Below are positions 61,703 to 64,000 of a stretch of DNA of 64,000 bases, piece by piece. Positions within the stretch are counted from its first letter, which is position 1, and each line of letters begins with the position of its first letter. The stretch covers positions 61,573-125,572 of the forward strand of contig JBGTDX010000081.1 of assembly GCA_041748075.1 (NCBI GenBank). The letters run 5' to 3'. The translations under genes and the position numbers were made by a program. The notes below the pieces were generated by a model, which saw nothing but the letters and a program-made list of their open reading frames with translations, had not been told where the DNA came from and did no database searches. This stretch comes from JBGSYJ01 sp041748075 (GTDB lineage: Bacteria > Acidobacteriota > Thermoanaerobaculia > Gp7-AA8).

Positions 61703-64000
61703 TTAATCCACGCGCAGAATCGAATCTGCCGTTCCGTTGTCGAGCGTCGAGGTGAGCACTACGACTGCTCCGTTTCCTTCGATCACCTCGAACTCGAGCT
61801 GCATGTTGCTCAGATCGCCGAGAGGCCCTCTAAGGTCATCTCCCAGAATCTTGTGGGAGATTTGATTGATCTGCAGGAACTGCCGCGGACTGAGCGAGAA
61901 GTTGGCTGATCTGATCGCCTGCGCGGCGGTGCTCTGATTGCCCGAAATGTAGCGAAGTGTCGCGCGGACGGTGACCGCTTCTCCCGCCGTCTCGACCAGA
62001 ATCAGATTCGTCCTGAACGTGTTGGGCCTCCGAGCGGACACCGTCGACGCAGCTGCATCGTTGATTCCGCCCAGTCTTCTCGTTTCACCATCCAGACGGA
62101 TGCCCGAATCGAGCGCCAGGGTCGGCACTCCCGACCCGAACGTCGCTGGTTCTCCGGCAACCGTCGTATACGTCCGGCTGGTGATCGCAAACGTCCCGCT
62201 CGCAGGAGTGAACGTGATGTAGCCGGCGTCGTCTCCGGAGATGCCGAAGATGCTCACCAGCACATCGTTGATCATCCTGGACTCCGAGGCCTGGAGCTCG
62301 AGATTTCGCTCGATGACCGATCCGGTGCGAGAGTGGAAGCGCATCGTGCCCGAACCGGAGCTCTCGCCGCTGTTCATGATCGCGACGTCCGTACGGAAAT
62401 AGGTGTCATTCGCTCCGCGAAGCGCTCCAGCCACGGGAATCAGCATGGGGCCGGTCGCTTGATACCCGTACTGCCTCGACCAGTCCGCAACCGCCCACGT
62501 GTCGCCGCTTCGTCTGTCGACCGGAGTCGCGTATGCCAGTAAGCGGCCCTCGGAATCTCCTTGGGTGGTGATGACGGCGGACACACCTCCTGCCGGCACC
62601 GAGCTGTTGAGAGGCAGCAGACCGAATCCAGCGAGCGATTCCTCCCGGCTGTCGAGTGCCACCCCCTGCTCGTTGAAGAACTGGATCGTGGCCGTCGCCG
62701 GCAAGCCGGTCGCTTCCTGAAGATAGAGGTTCGTATGCGTCGTCTCCGAGCTCGTGAGGCCGGTGAGGAAGATCTTCTCATTCGCCCCGGCGGAGCGGTC
62801 GGAGCGGAACGCCGGAATGGTCGTCCCGTACGTTCCGGCGGGGTTACTCGAGTTGAACACACTCGCGCTGACTGCAACCGAGCGCGCATCGTTGCCGCGG
62901 AGTTGCAGAGACCCGACAGCCGTCGAGTTCTCGAAGATGGTCCGCGCGATGTCGGCGTAGGTCCTCGATGACTCAGGCGAGAGATCGAATGACGGAAGCG
63001 ACCTGAAAAAGGGTGATCCGGAGGGCCGAAAGTGCAGTCGCAGCCCCTCGAGCTTCACCGACTTGAGAAGACTCGTCAGAGTTACGTCCGAGATGAAGGT
63101 GCCGACGCTTCCCTGCACATGCGCCACTCCGGGAAGGAAGATGGCCACCTCGCCCTCGGCGAGTGGAGGCACCTGTCCGGCGGGCGTCGCCGCGGTCGCC
63201 GTATGCGAGACCACCGCCGATGTCGAGCTCGAGCCGATGCCGGCGAAAGGCGTCTCCCCACCGTTCTTGCCTGACTGTTCAGTTCCCAGCCTGTACACCA
63301 GGGTAAGCCTGGCGTTGAACGTCCCGGCGTCACCACCGTCAGGCCGGAAGGTCGGATCGATCGTGAAGGGAACCTCGACCTCGCGGCCTGGCTCGATCGT
63401 GATCACCTCCGGCGACGGAGTCATCCAGGCAACATCCGAGCTGACGACACCCGTCAACGTGTCCGACCCGGTGTTGGTGAATGTAGCAATATCGTCAACG
63501 CTCGAGGCGCCGACAGGAGAGCTCACATCGACGCGGCTGGTCACGGCGACGCCGATGACATCTCCTATGGGGGCATTCTCCGCAAGGAAGATCACTCCCA
63601 CCGACGTTCCCGGCTGCACTCCTGCACCGGAGGCGACAGATCTGCCGTCATGTCGTCCCTGGGAAACGGGAAGGGTCGTGATCGTGATCCGTTGAGAGGC
63701 ACCAGGGGCGAGATCGAAGGTCTCGGGAGTCTGTGTAAAGAACGTTCCCTGCCTGGTGAGATTGACGGTCGTCGGCGAGCCGCCGATGTTGCGCACTGTA
63801 TACAGAGTGGTGTCGCCACCGGATGCCGATCCTGCGATCGCTTCGGGGAACTCCGTGATGACGACGCGGGGCGCAAACTCGAGCAGCCGCGTCGCCTCGC
63901 GCTGGCCGCTCGGATGCGTTACCGACAGGGTGACGGTGTAAGGACAGGGGCCCGCGAAACTCTTCGAGGGATTTCTTTCGCTCGAGCCTGTGCCGTCGCC
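61703..64000 (-). CDS. Large secreted beta-rich protein, N-terminus outside window
   Basis: The frame is open to the window edge (the earliest codons read GDGTGSSERNPSKSF), so the start lies beyond 64000; at least 765 residues are here. Content is Ser/Thr/Gly-rich beta-sandwich: VRNIGGSPTTVNL and FTNTGSDTLTGVVSS resemble repeated Ig/CARDB-like domains (~first 230 residues), followed by repeated modules with FFNEQGV, GDDAGYITFTPASGTF and FRTNLILVETAG. No TM or sorting signal at the C-terminus (ends SILRVD). Probably extracellular; exact role unknown. Confidence 0.7.
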   Translation of the reverse strand, partial: GDGTGSSERNPSKSFAGPCPYTVTLSVTHPSGQREATRLLEFAPRVVITEFPEAIAGSASGGDTTLYTVRNIGGSPTTVNLTRQGTFFTQTPETFDLAPGASQRITITTLPVSQGRHDGRSVASGAGVQPGTSVGVIFLAENAPIGDVIGVAVTSRVDVSSPVGASSVDDIATFTNTGSDTLTGVVSSDVAWMTPSPEVITIEPGREVEVPFTIDPTFRPDGGDAGTFNARLTLVYRLGTEQSGKNGGETPFAGIGSSSTSAVVSHTATAATPAGQVPPLAEGEVAIFLPGVAHVQGSVGTFISDVTLTSLLKSVKLEGLRLHFRPSGSPFFRSLPSFDLSPESSRTYADIARTIFENSTAVGSLQLRGNDARSVAVSASVFNSSNPAGTYGTTIPAFRSDRSAGANEKIFLTGLTSSETTHTNLYLQEATGLPATATIQFFNEQGVALDSREESLAGFGLLPLNSSVPAGGVSAVITTQGDSEGRLLAYATPVDRRSGDTWAVADWSRQYGYQATGPMLIPVAGALRGANDTYFRTDVAIMNSGESSGSGTMRFHSRTGSVIERNLELQASESRMINDVLVSIFGISGDDAGYITFTPASGTFAITSRTYTTVAGEPATFGSGVPTLALDSGIRLDGETRRLGGINDAAASTVSARRPNTFRTNLILVETAGEAVTVRATLRYISGNQSTAAQAIRSANFSLSPRQFLQINQISHKILGDDLRGPLGDLSNMQLEFEVIEGNGAVVVLTSTLDNGTADSILRVD

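Overview
The window reads as a chromosome segment of a high-GC, Gram-negative (diderm) bacterium. I lean to Acidobacteriota, perhaps a Thermoanaerobaculia-like lineage, because of the large secreted beta-rich proteins, the Ser/Thr kinase with a TPR tail, the intact mra/dcw order and the abundant intergenic repeats. No marker gene here fixes the phylum. There is no phage, transposase, CRISPR array or rRNA. Nearly everything is housekeeping, but the gaps between genes are unusual.

Layout. 0-6 kb: ftcD (+), then a minus-strand run dagK-like kinase, asnS, rnj, uppP. 6-11 kb: a 960-residue outer-membrane protein and a convergent secreted four-repeat protein sharing a terminator. 11-16 kb: threonine dehydratase, rarA, a hot-dog thioesterase and ppiD. 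16-24 kb: a membrane-anchored FecR-domain protein, then the elongasome operon mreB-mreC-mreD-mrdA-rodA. 24-30 kb: hup, hslR, pheS and the translation block thrS-infC-rpmI-rplT (minus), preceded by a two-gene tRNA-Val operon. 30-34 kb: guaA, an exported M20 amidohydrolase and a crotonase. 34-52 kb: a complete-looking dcw cluster on the minus strand (mraZ, rsmH, ftsL, ftsI, murE, murF, mraY, murD, ftsW, murG, murC, ftsQ, ftsA, ftsZ) that lacks murB and ddl. 52-57.8 kb: a DUF1232 protein, an orphan, carB with an in-frame amber codon, a coiled-coil protein and a frameshifted Uma2 gene. 58-64 kb: a Ser/Thr kinase-TPR protein, a divergent LuxR-type regulator and the 3' part of a large secreted protein that runs off the window.

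Functionally, the window holds most of one pathway: the cytoplasmic Mur ligases C-F, both lipid steps (MraY, MurG), carrier recycling (UppP), both SEDS/transpeptidase pairs (RodA-PBP2 and FtsW-FtsI) and both cytoskeletons (MreB, FtsZ/FtsA).

The most unusual content is repetitive. Three families occupy the gaps. (1) Arrays of 7-bp units, usually paired as inverted arms around a short loop; the unit sequence differs from locus to locus (CTCAGAA, TTCAGAA, CTCTTCA, GACGAAT, ATTCAAC, ATGAAGG, GCGGATT) but the length is always seven. (2) An ~88-bp palindromic REP-like element starting GTGTCATCCTGAGC, in six paired copies and one half copy. (3) A ~77-bp element with GGCCGAACATT ends. Both of the first two families have entered carB in frame, and heptamers also form the N-terminus of rsmH and the C-termini of ftcD and the M20 protein. 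A second regulatory candidate is a three-segment terminator/antiterminator directly before the thrS ribosome-binding site.
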